Shown one piece after another: positions 17,897 to 26,453 of a stretch of 64,000 bases of DNA (the stretch's first letter is position 1; each line of letters starts with the position of its first letter). Both the position numbers and the translations under genes were made by a program. This DNA comes from Halobacteroides halobius DSM 5150. GTDB lineage: Bacteria > Bacillota > Halanaerobiia > Halobacteroidales > Halobacteroidaceae. The notes beneath the pieces are model-generated. The model saw only the letters and a program-made list of their open reading frames with translations, had not been told where the DNA came from and did not search any database. The stretch is taken from positions 1,798,001 through 1,862,000 of the forward strand of contig NC_019978.1 in NCBI RefSeq assembly GCF_000328625.1, read 5' to 3'.

Positions 17897-18926
17897 TGCT
17901 TTTTAACCCCCTAATTGCCAATCCGATTGCTACTCCTAATGATGATGAAAAATTAGAGATAGAATTTGAATTTTCTTCTTTAATCTCTATACAATCTAAA
18001 CTAGTTAATAACTCTATTTCTATTTTAAATTCATTCTCTAAATGATTAATTAATCCCGTTAAATTACTACCTTGGCCTGTTAAAAATAACTTATTTAATT
18101 CATAATCATTATATTTAACTTGAAAATAATCTAGTGAACGATAAATAGCTGTGACCCAACTTCTAATTACAGGCCTTAATTTATCATCACTAAAAATATT
18201 ATTATTCAATTTATAATCCTCAGCTTCTTTTAAATCGAGTTGATAAGAATCTGCTATTTCTTCTGTGATATTTTGACTACCCGCTTCAATAGTTCTAGTA
18301 AATAAAAGCTCCCCTGCTTCATAAATTGAAACATCTGTGGTTAAACCACCAATATCTACTACCCCCACGATTTGTTTAGTATCTAAACATTGTAATACAT
18401 TAGTCATAGCTGTAGCTTCAATTTCAATTGCCACTGGATCTAATCTAAGACGCTTAAATAACTTTAGGTAAGTATTAATTACTTCCTCTTTAACTGCTAT
18501 TACTAACAATTGATATGCCCCATTACCTTTTTTAAGTATTTCATAATCTAAGATAGCATCTTCTACTGCCACAGGAAGTTGGCCCTTAGCTTCCCATTTC
18601 ACTGCCTCGGCCAATTCTTCAGCTGGCATACTAGGTACTTCAACTGTTCTAATAATTACCTCTTCTCCACTAACAGCAGTAACAATTTTATGGGCCTTAA
18701 ATTTATTTTCTTTTAATAAACAATTGATTTTTTCTGCTAATAAATCTATATCATTTAGTACTCCTTCTTGAACTGCTGCTTGAGGAGTCTTAGCAACCGC
18801 AACATTAGTTAATAATATAGTATCATTTTCCTTTTCTAGCTCTACTATCTTAATTAAGTTATTACCGATATCTAAACCAATTACTTGTTGTTTAAATAAA
18901 TTTTTTATTGTATTTAGTATCCCCAT
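17889..18926 (-). CDS. pilM: Type IV pilus assembly ATPase-like protein PilM
   Basis: PilM is an actin-like cytoplasmic protein that couples the PilN/PilO complex to the motor. The start VIGLDIGNNLIKIVEL is the actin-fold phosphate-binding loop, and VGVVDIGGLTTDVSIY the second nucleotide motif. The conserved PilM stretch VPSMPAEELAEAVKWEA is also present. The 345 residues are normal. It heads the classical pilM-N-O-P-Q order. Confidence 0.94.
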   Translation of the reverse strand: MGILNTIKNLFKQQVIGLDIGNNLIKIVELEKENDTILLTNVAVAKTPQAAVQEGVLNDIDLLAEKINCLLKENKFKAHKIVTAVSGEEVIIRTVEVPSMPAEELAEAVKWEAKGQLPVAVEDAILDYEILKKGNGAYQLLVIAVKEEVINTYLKLFKRLRLDPVAIEIEATAMTNVLQCLDTKQIVGVVDIGGLTTDVSIYEAGELLFTRTIEAGSQNITEEIADSYQLDLKEAEDYKLNNNIFSDDKLRPVIRSWVTAIYRSLDYFQVKYNDYELNKLFLTGQGSNLTGLINHLENEFKIEIELLTSLDCIEIKEENSNSISNFSSSLGVAIGLAIRGLKSNG

Positions 18927-18939
18927 TACTTCACCTCAC

Positions 18940-19956
18940 TTAATCTTCTTGCCAAGAGATAATTGCTACTTTTTCTTGAGCTAAGTATAACCTATTATAA
19001 TTAGGTAATCTAGGACTTATACTTGGGTTATTACCATAAAAGATAAAATCATCTGGGGTTAATAATAAGCCATTAAAAGTTATATTATTAACTTTTCCAG
19101 TTGGCCCACCTAATTTAATCCCTTCTTGAGCATAAACTAAACAATTATTCATTACTAATTTATTAGCACTACCATTAACTAAAAATTCACCCTTAATAAT
19201 AAAATAAATATTCTCTAAAGATGAGTGGAGATTAGCATTAGTAATTCTTAAATCACCATCTACTACAAGAATTGCTGGTTGCTCTTTTGCTCTAGCACTA
19301 AAGGTTGTATTCTTTAAATCTACATTAATATCTGATTTAATATAGAAGATTTCACCTTTTATATCTCGATTATTAAAGAGTAGATTACTATTATAAATAT
19401 TATTGCTTTGCTTTGCTTTTGCTTTATATTTATCAAAGTTAAATCTAGGAATAGTAGTGGCCATAGTAACTAATTCATCCAGATTATTATTTTTCTTACC
19501 ATTACTTTTTATCTTACTTTCTCCACCTACAATAATATTTTTTCTAGGGTGTTGAGTAACTAAAGACTTTAAGCTATTAATATTTCTACTACCAGTTATT
19601 CTAACTGTAATAGTAATCTTTTTAGTTACTTCTCCAATCTTACTTATAGAATTAATTTTTAAATTACCCTTACTATCATAAATATTAGATAAATTAATCT
19701 TTTCATCTTCAACTCTAATTACTGTAGGTAAGTGCTTTAGATTTAATCTTCCCTTTTTTAATTGACTATTAATAATATCTATACTTCTTTCTATTCCTGC
19801 TTCCGCTAAATAAAGAGCTTGAATATTCTTTTGGTAGTGGTTGACTGACTTTAGTTCATTATTTATTAGTACACTAGTTCCAATGACTAATATCATTAAT
19901 ATAGTGATCACCAGTAATGATAAATAAATAGTAAAACCTTGTTCACTAGTAAACAT
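18940..19956 (-). CDS. PilX-like minor pilin or pilus-associated protein with a beta-rich tail
   Basis: The N terminus has a prepilin-like segment (EQGFTIYLSLLVITILMILV), followed by ALYLAEAGIERSID as in PilX-type proteins. The long C-terminal part (about 160-330) is beta-rich with repeated short strands (PAILVVDGDLRITNANL, FIIKGEFLVNGS), like polymer-forming or beta-helix domains. A Gly before Phe suits the prepilin peptidase encoded nearby, but the usual Glu at +5 is absent. Likely a minor pilin, perhaps at the pilus tip; the exact role is unknown. Confidence 0.65.
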   Translation of the reverse strand: MFTSEQGFTIYLSLLVITILMILVIGTSVLINNELKSVNHYQKNIQALYLAEAGIERSIDIINSQLKKGRLNLKHLPTVIRVEDEKINLSNIYDSKGNLKINSISKIGEVTKKITITVRITGSRNINSLKSLVTQHPRKNIIVGGESKIKSNGKKNNNLDELVTMATTIPRFNFDKYKAKAKQSNNIYNSNLLFNNRDIKGEIFYIKSDINVDLKNTTFSARAKEQPAILVVDGDLRITNANLHSSLENIYFIIKGEFLVNGSANKLVMNNCLVYAQEGIKLGGPTGKVNNITFNGLLLTPDDFIFYGNNPSISPRLPNYNRLYLAQEKVAIISWQED

Positions 19957-19957
19957 T

Positions 19958-20479
19958 TTATTTAGTCCCTTCCATTTTATAATATCTAGGATAAACTTGG
20001 TGGTTACTAAGCTTATAACTTTGGTTTTGATTAGCTAAAATTAAATCTATGATTATCACTTGGTTAGCTGATTGTTTAAATTTAATCTCCTTTACTTCTT
20101 CAAAAGCAATGGACAACTTATCTATATTATCCCACCTACTACCGGGCCAAGCTCCTAAACCATCTATAACCTGATAATAAACTGTTTCTTGTTTGGAGTT
20201 AAAATAATATCTAATATATTTTTGCTTACCTTGTTTAATTATTAATTCAAAATCACTTTTAATCCTTAGTTTATCAGCTTGTCTAATTTGTTCTTCTAGC
20301 TGACTAATAATCAATCTAGCTTGTTGCTGTAAGTTAACTTGTTGGTAATTAAACTGATAAAACTTCCAACCAATTGAATGAATATCAATGATAATAATAC
20401 TAACTATACTAATCATAACTAACACAACTAATAGCTCAACTAAAGTAAAGCCTTGATTATAATTCTTCATTATTATCAT
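19958..20479 (-). CDS. Minor prepilin (PulJ/PilW-like)
   Basis: A class III signal peptide is clear: NYNQG, cleavage, FTLVELLVVLVM. The remaining 150 residues resemble GspJ/PilW-type minor pilins (coiled helix with QQQARLIISQLEEQIRQADK). The start overlaps the stop of the upstream prepilin gene (ATGA). An in-frame ATG three codons later (20470) would give the more usual short leader MKNYNQG. Confidence 0.8.
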   Translation of the reverse strand: MIIMKNYNQGFTLVELLVVLVMISIVSIIIIDIHSIGWKFYQFNYQQVNLQQQARLIISQLEEQIRQADKLRIKSDFELIIKQGKQKYIRYYFNSKQETVYYQVIDGLGAWPGSRWDNIDKLSIAFEEVKEIKFKQSANQVIIIDLILANQNQSYKLSNHQVYPRYYKMEGTK

Positions 20480-20847
20480 CTTCTTGAAAGCAAAGTTACA
20501 AGCTCTAAGCTTTGCTTATTTTCCCATAAAATTTTAACCTTTATCTTTTTAATATCACGCTCACCTTGATAAGGAAGTATAATGACTTTTCTTTTAAACT
20601 TTATTCCCTGGGAGATAATTCCTGTATATTGGGTAGCCTTTAACTCTAAATTGCTGAATTTAGTCGCTTTAAGTCCTTCTATAGCCTGTTGGCCCAAGTG
20701 TAATGCCTTAGTTCGGTATTTTACTTGCTGAATAACCTTAGTTTGCTTAACTAAAAAGCCCATAATTGGGAGTAGAGCACTAGAGAGGATAACTAGCCCC
20801 ACCATCACTTCAACTAAAGTCATTCCTTCTTCTTGCTTTAGTAACAT
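20476..20847 (-). CDS. Minor prepilin (PilV/GspI-like)
   Basis: A 123-residue protein with a class III leader (KQEEG, then MTLVEVMVGLVIL) and the PilV/GspI-type helix that follows (RTKALHLGQQAIEGLKA). Such pilins prime pilus assembly and form the tip complex. Position +1 is Met rather than Phe, which prepilin peptidases tolerate, and Glu is at +5. Confidence 0.8.
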   Translation of the reverse strand: MLLKQEEGMTLVEVMVGLVILSSALLPIMGFLVKQTKVIQQVKYRTKALHLGQQAIEGLKATKFSNLELKATQYTGIISQGIKFKRKVIILPYQGERDIKKIKVKILWENKQSLELVTLLSRR

Positions 20848-20865
20848 ATTATTTATGCTCCTTAA

Positions 20866-21600
20866 TTAGTATAATTGAAAATAAAAATTAATAATAGGCT
20901 CTCGAAACAACAAAACCAGTATAGTCCCAATAGCAATAAATGGGCCAAAAGGAATCCTACTTTTCCGATTTTTAATCCCTAAACTTATTAATCCTACTCC
21001 TAGAATTGAGCCTATCAAAGAACCAAAAAAGATACCTACTAAGGTATCTCTAAGGCCAATAAATGAACCAATCATAGCTACTAATTTAACATCTCCTAGT
21101 CCCATTCCACCAACTAAAGCAATAATTAATAGTAAACCAGCCGGAATTAAAAGTCCCAGTAATGAAGCTCTAACAGAAATATGATTAAATACTACACTAG
21201 CTAATAAACCAGATATAATCCCTAAGTAAGTTATTTTATTGGGGATAATCATTAACTTAAAATCAATCACACTAGCCACAATTAGTAAAGCAACTAACAA
21301 ACTATAAGTCATAAATTGACTACTTAAATGATATTGCTGGAAAAGACCAACTACTAGCCCCCCAGTTACTAACTCAACTAGTGGATACTGCCTTGAAACC
21401 TTTGTATTACAATAACGACATCTACCTCTCAATAATAAATAACTTAGCACCGGCACCAAATCCAGTGCAGCTAATTTAGTTTTACACTTTGGACAATAAG
21501 ATCGGGAAACAGCTACCCCTTCACCTTGAGGTAGACGATAAATTAAAACATTTAAAAAACTACCTACTATCAGACCTGATAAAAAGATTAATGCTAACAT
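20866..21600 (-). CDS. pilD: Prepilin leader peptidase/N-methyltransferase
   Basis: A polytopic membrane aspartyl protease that removes prepilin leaders after Gly and methylates the new N terminus. The N-terminal domain has the zinc cysteine pairs CPKC and CRYC flanking DLVPVLSYLLLRGRC. The catalytic Asp residues are in VASVIDFKLMIIPNK and in GMGLGDVKLVAMIG (the GxGD motif). At 244 residues it is complete. Confidence 0.95.
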   Translation of the reverse strand: MLALIFLSGLIVGSFLNVLIYRLPQGEGVAVSRSYCPKCKTKLAALDLVPVLSYLLLRGRCRYCNTKVSRQYPLVELVTGGLVVGLFQQYHLSSQFMTYSLLVALLIVASVIDFKLMIIPNKITYLGIISGLLASVVFNHISVRASLLGLLIPAGLLLIIALVGGMGLGDVKLVAMIGSFIGLRDTLVGIFFGSLIGSILGVGLISLGIKNRKSRIPFGPFIAIGTILVLLFREPIINFYFQLY

Positions 21601-21635
21601 TTGTCACATCCTTTGGTAAATCAGCTTTATTTAAA

Positions 21636-22067
21636 TTAGAGCTTAGTTGCAGCACTTTCTTTTGTTCCAAAACCTTTTTCTCCAATATAAAAGGTAGTAT
21701 CTGTATTACCACTTTCAATTTCTATTAAATAACCTTTACTGTTTCCATCATTATCAACAGTATAAGTAAAAGAATCAGATTTAATATCTGGTTTAATATC
21801 TGGTAAACTAACTGTCGTTAATGTATCATCTAAAGCAGCATAATCAGCTACATCTGTAGTTGATGGATATTTCCCATGTGATACATAATACATCTCCATC
21901 CCACTTCTAATTGTACTTGCTGCTGCTTTTATTTGAGTATCTCTAGCTTTCCCTAATACACCACTTAATTTAGGAATAGCAATCCCTGCTAAAATCCCAA
22001 TCACAGCAATTACAACCATTAATTCAATTAATGTAAATCCTGACTCTCTTCTTGTTTTTTTAAACAT
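21636..22067 (-). CDS. pilA: Major type IV pilin (GspG/PilA-like)
   Basis: The 143-residue product has leader MFKKTRRESG then FTLIELMVVIAVIGILAGIA, a textbook class III signal with Glu at +5. A short helix and a small, Asp/Thr-rich globular domain follow (about 60-135), of GspG-like size. No disulphide cysteines are present. ATG 22067 follows AAAAGGAG at 8 bases and is preferred over an upstream GTG. Sequence cannot exclude a pseudopilin role, but motors and PilMNOPQ in the same operon favour a pilus. Confidence 0.88.
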   Translation of the reverse strand: MFKKTRRESGFTLIELMVVIAVIGILAGIAIPKLSGVLGKARDTQIKAAASTIRSGMEMYYVSHGKYPSTTDVADYAALDDTLTTVSLPDIKPDIKSDSFTYTVDNDGNSKGYLIEIESGNTDTTFYIGEKGFGTKESAATKL

Positions 22068-22089
22068 TAATCCCACTCCTTTTAAAATT

Positions 22090-23301
22090 TTAAATTCCTT
22101 GCATCAAATTAAATAAAGGCATCATCACTGACGTAACAATTCCTCCTACTACTAAACCCAATAACAAAATTAATACTGGCTCAAGTAAAGATACAACCTG
22201 CTCAATTGTATATTCTACCTCACGATCATAAAAATCAGCTACCTTATTTAACATCTGGGCCAAGGTTCCTGTCTCTTCTCCTAACTCAATCATCTGTAAA
22301 AACATCTGAGGAAATATAGTACTCTTTTCTAAAGGAGTTACCATACTTTGGCCTTGACTAATATTTTCTCTAGCTTCAATAATCTTATCTGTAATTACCT
22401 GATTAGTTACTACATTACTTACTACATCTAACCCCTCTAAAATAGAAACACCACTCTCTAATAAAACACCTAAAGTTTTACTTAATCTACCAAGGGAGAC
22501 TTTAATAATCAAATTACTAATCACAGGTATTCTCAATAATAGAGCATCTACCTTTCTTTGGCCCTCAGTTGTTTGATAATAACGTCTAGCTACTAATCCA
22601 CTAATCAATATAGCTAATATAACTACATACCAATAATCTCCTAAAAAAGTACTTAAAGCTAATAAAGCACGAGTAATTAATGGTAACCTAACATCAAACT
22701 GAGCGAACATACCTACAAAAGTAGGTAAAATAAATGTTACTAAAAAGACAACTACATTGACTGAAATTAAAGTAATTACAGCCGGATAAACTAAAGCAGA
22801 AGTCACCTTCTGTTGAATCTCTCGCTCTCGTTCAAAGTAATTAGCCATTTCTTCTAAAGTATTATCTAATACCCCACCTGTTTCACCTACTCTTACCATA
22901 CTAATAAATAATTTAGAAAAAATATCCTCTTGCTCAACTAAAGCCTCTGATAATGCAGTTCCCTTCTCTACCTCTTCTTTAATTGAACTAACTGCTTCTT
23001 TTAATTTAGGATTAGGGGTCTGTTCTTTTAATACTCCTAAAGTCCTAACTAAAGATAAACCTGAATTTATCATTGTTGCAAACTGACGACAAAAAATACT
23101 TAAATCTTTTAGCTTTACTCTTCTCCATTGCTTAAAGATTTTTCCTAAATTCTTTCTTTCAGATTTTTCTTCAATTCTAGTTAAATAATAACCTTGCTCT
23201 CTTAATTGATCAACTGCACTATCTTTATTTCTAGCCTCAATAACCCCATCTACTAAATTACCAACTTGATCTCTTGCTTTATAATCAAAACGAGGCGTAA
23301 T
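22090..23301 (-). CDS. pilC: Type IV pilus inner-membrane platform protein PilC
   Basis: PilC is the membrane platform that the PilB and PilT motors act on. Read from the first ATG (23073) it would lack its first 76 residues, but the frame stays open upstream and encodes the normal N terminus (TPRFDYKARDQVGNLVDGVI, then QLREQGYYLTRIEEK). No ATG, GTG or TTG precedes that N terminus. An ATT at 23301 lies 6 bases after GGGGG and gives a full-length 403-residue protein with two T2SSF domains (about 75-198 and 278-400). I therefore call an ATT start, not a truncation. Confidence 0.9.
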   Translation of the reverse strand: MTPRFDYKARDQVGNLVDGVIEARNKDSAVDQLREQGYYLTRIEEKSERKNLGKIFKQWRRVKLKDLSIFCRQFATMINSGLSLVRTLGVLKEQTPNPKLKEAVSSIKEEVEKGTALSEALVEQEDIFSKLFISMVRVGETGGVLDNTLEEMANYFEREREIQQKVTSALVYPAVITLISVNVVVFLVTFILPTFVGMFAQFDVRLPLITRALLALSTFLGDYWYVVILAILISGLVARRYYQTTEGQRKVDALLLRIPVISNLIIKVSLGRLSKTLGVLLESGVSILEGLDVVSNVVTNQVITDKIIEARENISQGQSMVTPLEKSTIFPQMFLQMIELGEETGTLAQMLNKVADFYDREVEYTIEQVVSLLEPVLILLLGLVVGGIVTSVMMPLFNLMQGI

Positions 23302-23312
23302 AAAGCACCCCC

Positions 23313-24356
23313 TTAAATTAACTTTTCTAATGTCTGACGATCATTTGCTTGTTCTAATGCAACTTGATGACTAATTTTTCCTTGTAAATATAAATCTCGT
23401 AAAGAATAATCCATAGTATGCATACCCTCATGTTTACTTGTTTGCATTACTGAATCTAATTGATGATTCTTTCCCTCACGAATTAAATTTTTAACTGCAG
23501 AATTTACTAATAATAGTTCAGTAGCTACTTTTCGTTCTAATCCATCAACTGTAGGTAATAATTGTTGGGCTAATACTCCTTTTAAATTCATAGATAACTG
23601 TGTTCTAATTTGTTCCTGTTGATAAGGTGGAAACACATTAATAATACGATCAATAGTCTCAGCAGCATTATTAGTATGTAAGGTTGCTAATACTAAATGA
23701 CCAGTCTCTGCAGCAGTAATAGCAGTTGAAATAGTTTCTAAATCCCTCATTTCACCAACTAAAATGATATCAGGGTCTTGCCTTAAAGCAGCCTTAAGAC
23801 CACTAGCAAAATCAATAGTATCCCTGCCTACTTCACGTTGATTAACTAGACTTTTTTTATGTTGGTGTATATATTCAATTGGATCCTCTAAAGTAATAAT
23901 ATGCTTACTATAATTTTGATTAACTAAATTAATCATAGCAGCTAAAGTAGTTGACTTTCCACTACCAGTTGGCCCAGTAACCAAAAAAAGTCCTCTCGGT
24001 TCTACAGCTAATTTCTTTAACTTTTCTGGCAAACCTAAGCTATCCAAATCATCAATCTGATTAGGAATAATTCGTAATACTAAAGCTGGATTATTTCTTT
24101 GATAAAAAGCATTAACTCTAAATCTATATCCATCCCACTGATAAGCAAAGTCTAATTCTTTATCTGCTTCAAATTGATTCCTTCTATCCTCTAATAATTC
24201 ATCTACTAAATTATTAATTTTATCTTTATTTACAATTTTGTCATTCATCTTTTGCAATCTACCATTAACTCTGACCATAGGTTCTGTCCCCATAGTCAAA
24301 TGAATATCTGAAGCTCCTAACCTAATCCCTTCAGTTAATAAATTCTCTAATTTCAC
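23313..24356 (-). CDS. pilT: Pilus retraction ATPase
   Basis: PilT powers pilus retraction. The 347-residue hexameric ATPase has the Walker A GPTGSGKSTT (about 129-138), the Asp box ITLEDPIEY, Walker B-like DPDIILVGEMRDLET and the His box HLVLATLHTNNAAETIDR. It is complete at both ends (MKLENLLTEGIRLGASDIHL). It sits 22 bases after pilB and 11 before the proposed pilC start. Confidence 0.96.
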   Translation of the reverse strand: MKLENLLTEGIRLGASDIHLTMGTEPMVRVNGRLQKMNDKIVNKDKINNLVDELLEDRRNQFEADKELDFAYQWDGYRFRVNAFYQRNNPALVLRIIPNQIDDLDSLGLPEKLKKLAVEPRGLFLVTGPTGSGKSTTLAAMINLVNQNYSKHIITLEDPIEYIHQHKKSLVNQREVGRDTIDFASGLKAALRQDPDIILVGEMRDLETISTAITAAETGHLVLATLHTNNAAETIDRIINVFPPYQQEQIRTQLSMNLKGVLAQQLLPTVDGLERKVATELLLVNSAVKNLIREGKNHQLDSVMQTSKHEGMHTMDYSLRDLYLQGKISHQVALEQANDRQTLEKLI

Positions 24357-24378
24357 TACAAACTCCTTCCTCCCCTAG

Positions 24379-26052
24379 CTAAATTTTAGTGACTCTCATC
24401 GCCTCTTCTAAGCTAGTTATCCCTTTTTCTACCTTTTTTAAAGCAGCATCTTCAAGAGTATTCATACCTTTTGTTTTTGCTACTGATTCAATTTTAGCTG
24501 CTGATACTTTTTCTACTACTAATTCTTTTATTTTAGCTTCTACCTCTAACAATTCGTATATTGCAGTCCTTCTTTTATACCCTGCCTGATTACAGCTTCT
24601 ACATCCTTCCCCTTGATAATGTTTAAAACTATCTTTTACTTCTAAAGTTTTAGGAGGAAGTAACTTTTCGCTTTCTACTTTACAATTATCACAAATCTTT
24701 CTTACTAATCTCTGAGCTATAACACCTAGCACTGAAGAAGCAACCAAATAAGGTTCAATCCCCATATCTATTAATCTTGTTAGAGCTCCTGCAGATTGAT
24801 TAGTATGTAAAGTGCTTAATACTAGATGACCAGTCATAGCAGCATGAATAGCTATCTTTGCTGTCTCCTTATCTCTAATCTCCCCTATCATTATTACATC
24901 CGGGTCTTGACGTAAAATAGATCGTAAACCATTAGCAAAACTAAGTCCTGCTTTAGAATTAGTCTGTACTTGATTAACCCCTTTTAATTTATATTCTACT
25001 GGATCCTCTACAGTAATAATATTTTTACTACTAGCATCCATAAAATTCAAAGCAGAATAAAGGGTCGTCGTCTTACCACTGCCAGTTGGCCCAGTTATCA
25101 ATAACATACCATGAGGTTGATTAATCATCTTCTTAAAAGCAGGTTTAGCCTCAACAGATAAGCCTAACTCATCAATACTTAACATTACATTATCTTTATC
25201 TAAAATTCTAATAACAACCTTCTCACCTTCTACAGTAGGTAAAGTGGAAATTCTTAAATCAACCTTAGTATTAGCTAATTTCATCTGAATTCTTCCGTCT
25301 TGAGGTAATCTTCTTTCAGCTATATCCATTTCAGCCATAATCTTTATTCTAGAAACTAGAGCCGAAAGTGTCTGCTTAGGTATATTCATTTCTGTATGTA
25401 GTATCCCATCAATTCTATATCTTACTTGCACTTGATCTTCATCCGGCTCTATATGAATATCACTAGCTCTTGCTTTAACTGCTCTAGCAATAATGCTATT
25501 TACCAATCTAACTATTGGAGCATCTTCTACCATCTGCTGTAAATTATTATCTTCTAATTGGCCTGAATTAATCCTATCTATTTTTAAATCTACATCCTCC
25601 ATAAATTCATTAACAATATCAGTCTCACCAAAATACTGATTTATAGCATTTTGAATTTCTTCCTCACTAGAGATACCTGGAATTACTTCACAATTAGTTT
25701 TTATCCTAATATCATCAATTGCTAAAATATCCAAAGGATCAGCCATAGCTACAGTTAAGGCATTATCTTTTTGTTTTACTGGAATAGCCTTATGTCGTTC
25801 AGCTAAAGATTTAGGAATCATATTAATAACTTCAGGATCAATTATCATTTGTTTTAAATCTAGCCGGGGAATTCCTAACTGAAATTCTAATGCCTCCATT
25901 ACACTCTCATCAGTTACCAACCCCATCCTTTTTAATATATTCCCTAATCGTTGCTCAGTATTTTTCTGCCTTTTTAATGCTTCATTCAATTCTTCTTCAG
26001 TAATAAAACCGGCCTCTACCAAAATATCCCCTAACCTTTTCTTTTTAATCAT
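24379..26052 (-). CDS. pilB: Pilus extension ATPase PilB (GspE family)
   Basis: PilB powers pilus extension. The N-terminal MshEN domain (about 1-145, LGDILVEAGFITEEEL; a domain that binds c-di-GMP in several relatives) precedes the ATPase core: Walker A GPTGSGKTTT (about 320), VEDPVEYKL, the Walker B region PDVIMIGEIRDKET and the His box HLVLSTLHTNQSAG. The zinc tetracysteine CDNC and CRSC lies near the C terminus. At 557 residues it is complete. It is the first gene of the pilus operon and follows the structured leader at 26135-26241. Confidence 0.96.
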   Translation of the reverse strand: MIKKKRLGDILVEAGFITEEELNEALKRQKNTEQRLGNILKRMGLVTDESVMEALEFQLGIPRLDLKQMIIDPEVINMIPKSLAERHKAIPVKQKDNALTVAMADPLDILAIDDIRIKTNCEVIPGISSEEEIQNAINQYFGETDIVNEFMEDVDLKIDRINSGQLEDNNLQQMVEDAPIVRLVNSIIARAVKARASDIHIEPDEDQVQVRYRIDGILHTEMNIPKQTLSALVSRIKIMAEMDIAERRLPQDGRIQMKLANTKVDLRISTLPTVEGEKVVIRILDKDNVMLSIDELGLSVEAKPAFKKMINQPHGMLLITGPTGSGKTTTLYSALNFMDASSKNIITVEDPVEYKLKGVNQVQTNSKAGLSFANGLRSILRQDPDVIMIGEIRDKETAKIAIHAAMTGHLVLSTLHTNQSAGALTRLIDMGIEPYLVASSVLGVIAQRLVRKICDNCKVESEKLLPPKTLEVKDSFKHYQGEGCRSCNQAGYKRRTAIYELLEVEAKIKELVVEKVSAAKIESVAKTKGMNTLEDAALKKVEKGITSLEEAMRVTKI

Positions 26053-26134
26053 TAGTTCACCTCATTTAATTACCAATTAATACTATTATAACCAATTAAA
26101 TAAATTTAATTATGAGACAAAAAATAGATAAATA

Positions 26135-26180
26135 AAACCGCCCTAAAACTTAGATAAGATCTAAGAATATAGGACGGTTT
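26135..26180 (-). terminator. Expression-platform terminator of the pilus leader
   Basis: On the minus strand AAACCGTCCTA pairs with TAGGGCGGTTT and, above an internal loop, CTTAGAT pairs with ATCTAAG; U-rich sequence follows (26119-26134). The 5' arm reuses the strand that closes the aptamer (26170-26174), so aptamer folding and terminator folding exclude each other. This predicts an ON switch. Confidence 0.75.
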
Positions 26181-26241
26181 CACCATTAACTCCATATAAC
26201 CTAGGTGACCAAATATGAGTTATACTTCATCGTTCCTAAAT
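26169..26241 (-). promoter_or_regulatory. Probable c-di-GMP-II riboswitch aptamer controlling the pilus operon
   Basis: Read on the minus strand. P1 is UAGGA (26234-26238) with UCCUA (26170-26174). A hairpin pairs AACUC (26217-26221) with GAGUU (26188-26192). Its loop UCACC (26204-26208) pairs with GGUGA (26180-26184) outside the hairpin, making an H-type pseudoknot. Conserved-looking segments GGAACGAUGAA, AUUUGGUCAC, GAGUUAAUGGUG and AAACCG match in order those I remember from the Clostridium acetobutylicum class II aptamer (GGAAAC..AUGAUGAA, AAUUGGGCAC, GAGUUAGUAGUG, AACCG). Class II switches are known before pilus operons in Clostridia. The family call is from memory, not a covariance-model search. 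Confidence 0.8.
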
Positions 26242-26278
26242 TATTTGATTTATCACAAACATAATAATCTATATAATA

Positions 26279-26308
26279 AATTTATCATCTATTTCATTAT
26301 TTTGTCAA
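26279..26308 (-). promoter_or_regulatory. Promoter of the pilus operon
   Basis: TTGACA (26303-26308) and TAAATT (26279-26284) on the minus strand are 18 bases apart, placing the transcription start about 30 bases before the aptamer. Confidence 0.55.
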
Positions 26309-26350
26309 GTGAAATAAAATATAATTATATGGCTAACAAAAAAATAAAAA

Positions 26351-26373
26351 AATCTCCCTCTACAAAGGAGATT
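26351..26373 (-). terminator. Terminator of the rRNA-tRNA operon
   Basis: On the minus strand AATCTCC and GGAGATT form a stem just after the last tRNA gene, followed by seven T residues. It marks the end of the whole rRNA-tRNA transcription unit. Confidence 0.85.
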
Positions 26374-26376
26374 AAT

Positions 26377-26453
26377 TGGGGTGGATGACGGGATTCGAAC
26401 CCACGGCCTCAGGAGCCACAATCCTGCGCTCTAACCAACTGAGCTACACCCAC
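26377..26453 (-). tRNA. tRNA-His (GTG), distal copy
   Basis: Anticodon GTG in loop TTGTGGC; discriminator C73, encoded CCA and an encoded G at -1, as expected for tRNA-His. The acceptor stem has one G-U pair that the other copy (27357-27433) lacks. Confidence 0.97.

Noticed and set aside
22090-23073. pilC as an N-terminally truncated pseudogene
   Set aside because: The missing N terminus is encoded in frame directly upstream with a ribosome binding site; only the start codon (ATT) is unusual.
26169-26241. Leader as a T-box, c-di-GMP-I or SAM riboswitch
   Set aside because: No T-box TGG-type antiterminator bulge, none of the GGGCAAACC and GACGCAAAGC segments of c-di-GMP-I, and no SAM core. 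The pseudoknotted class II layout fits best.
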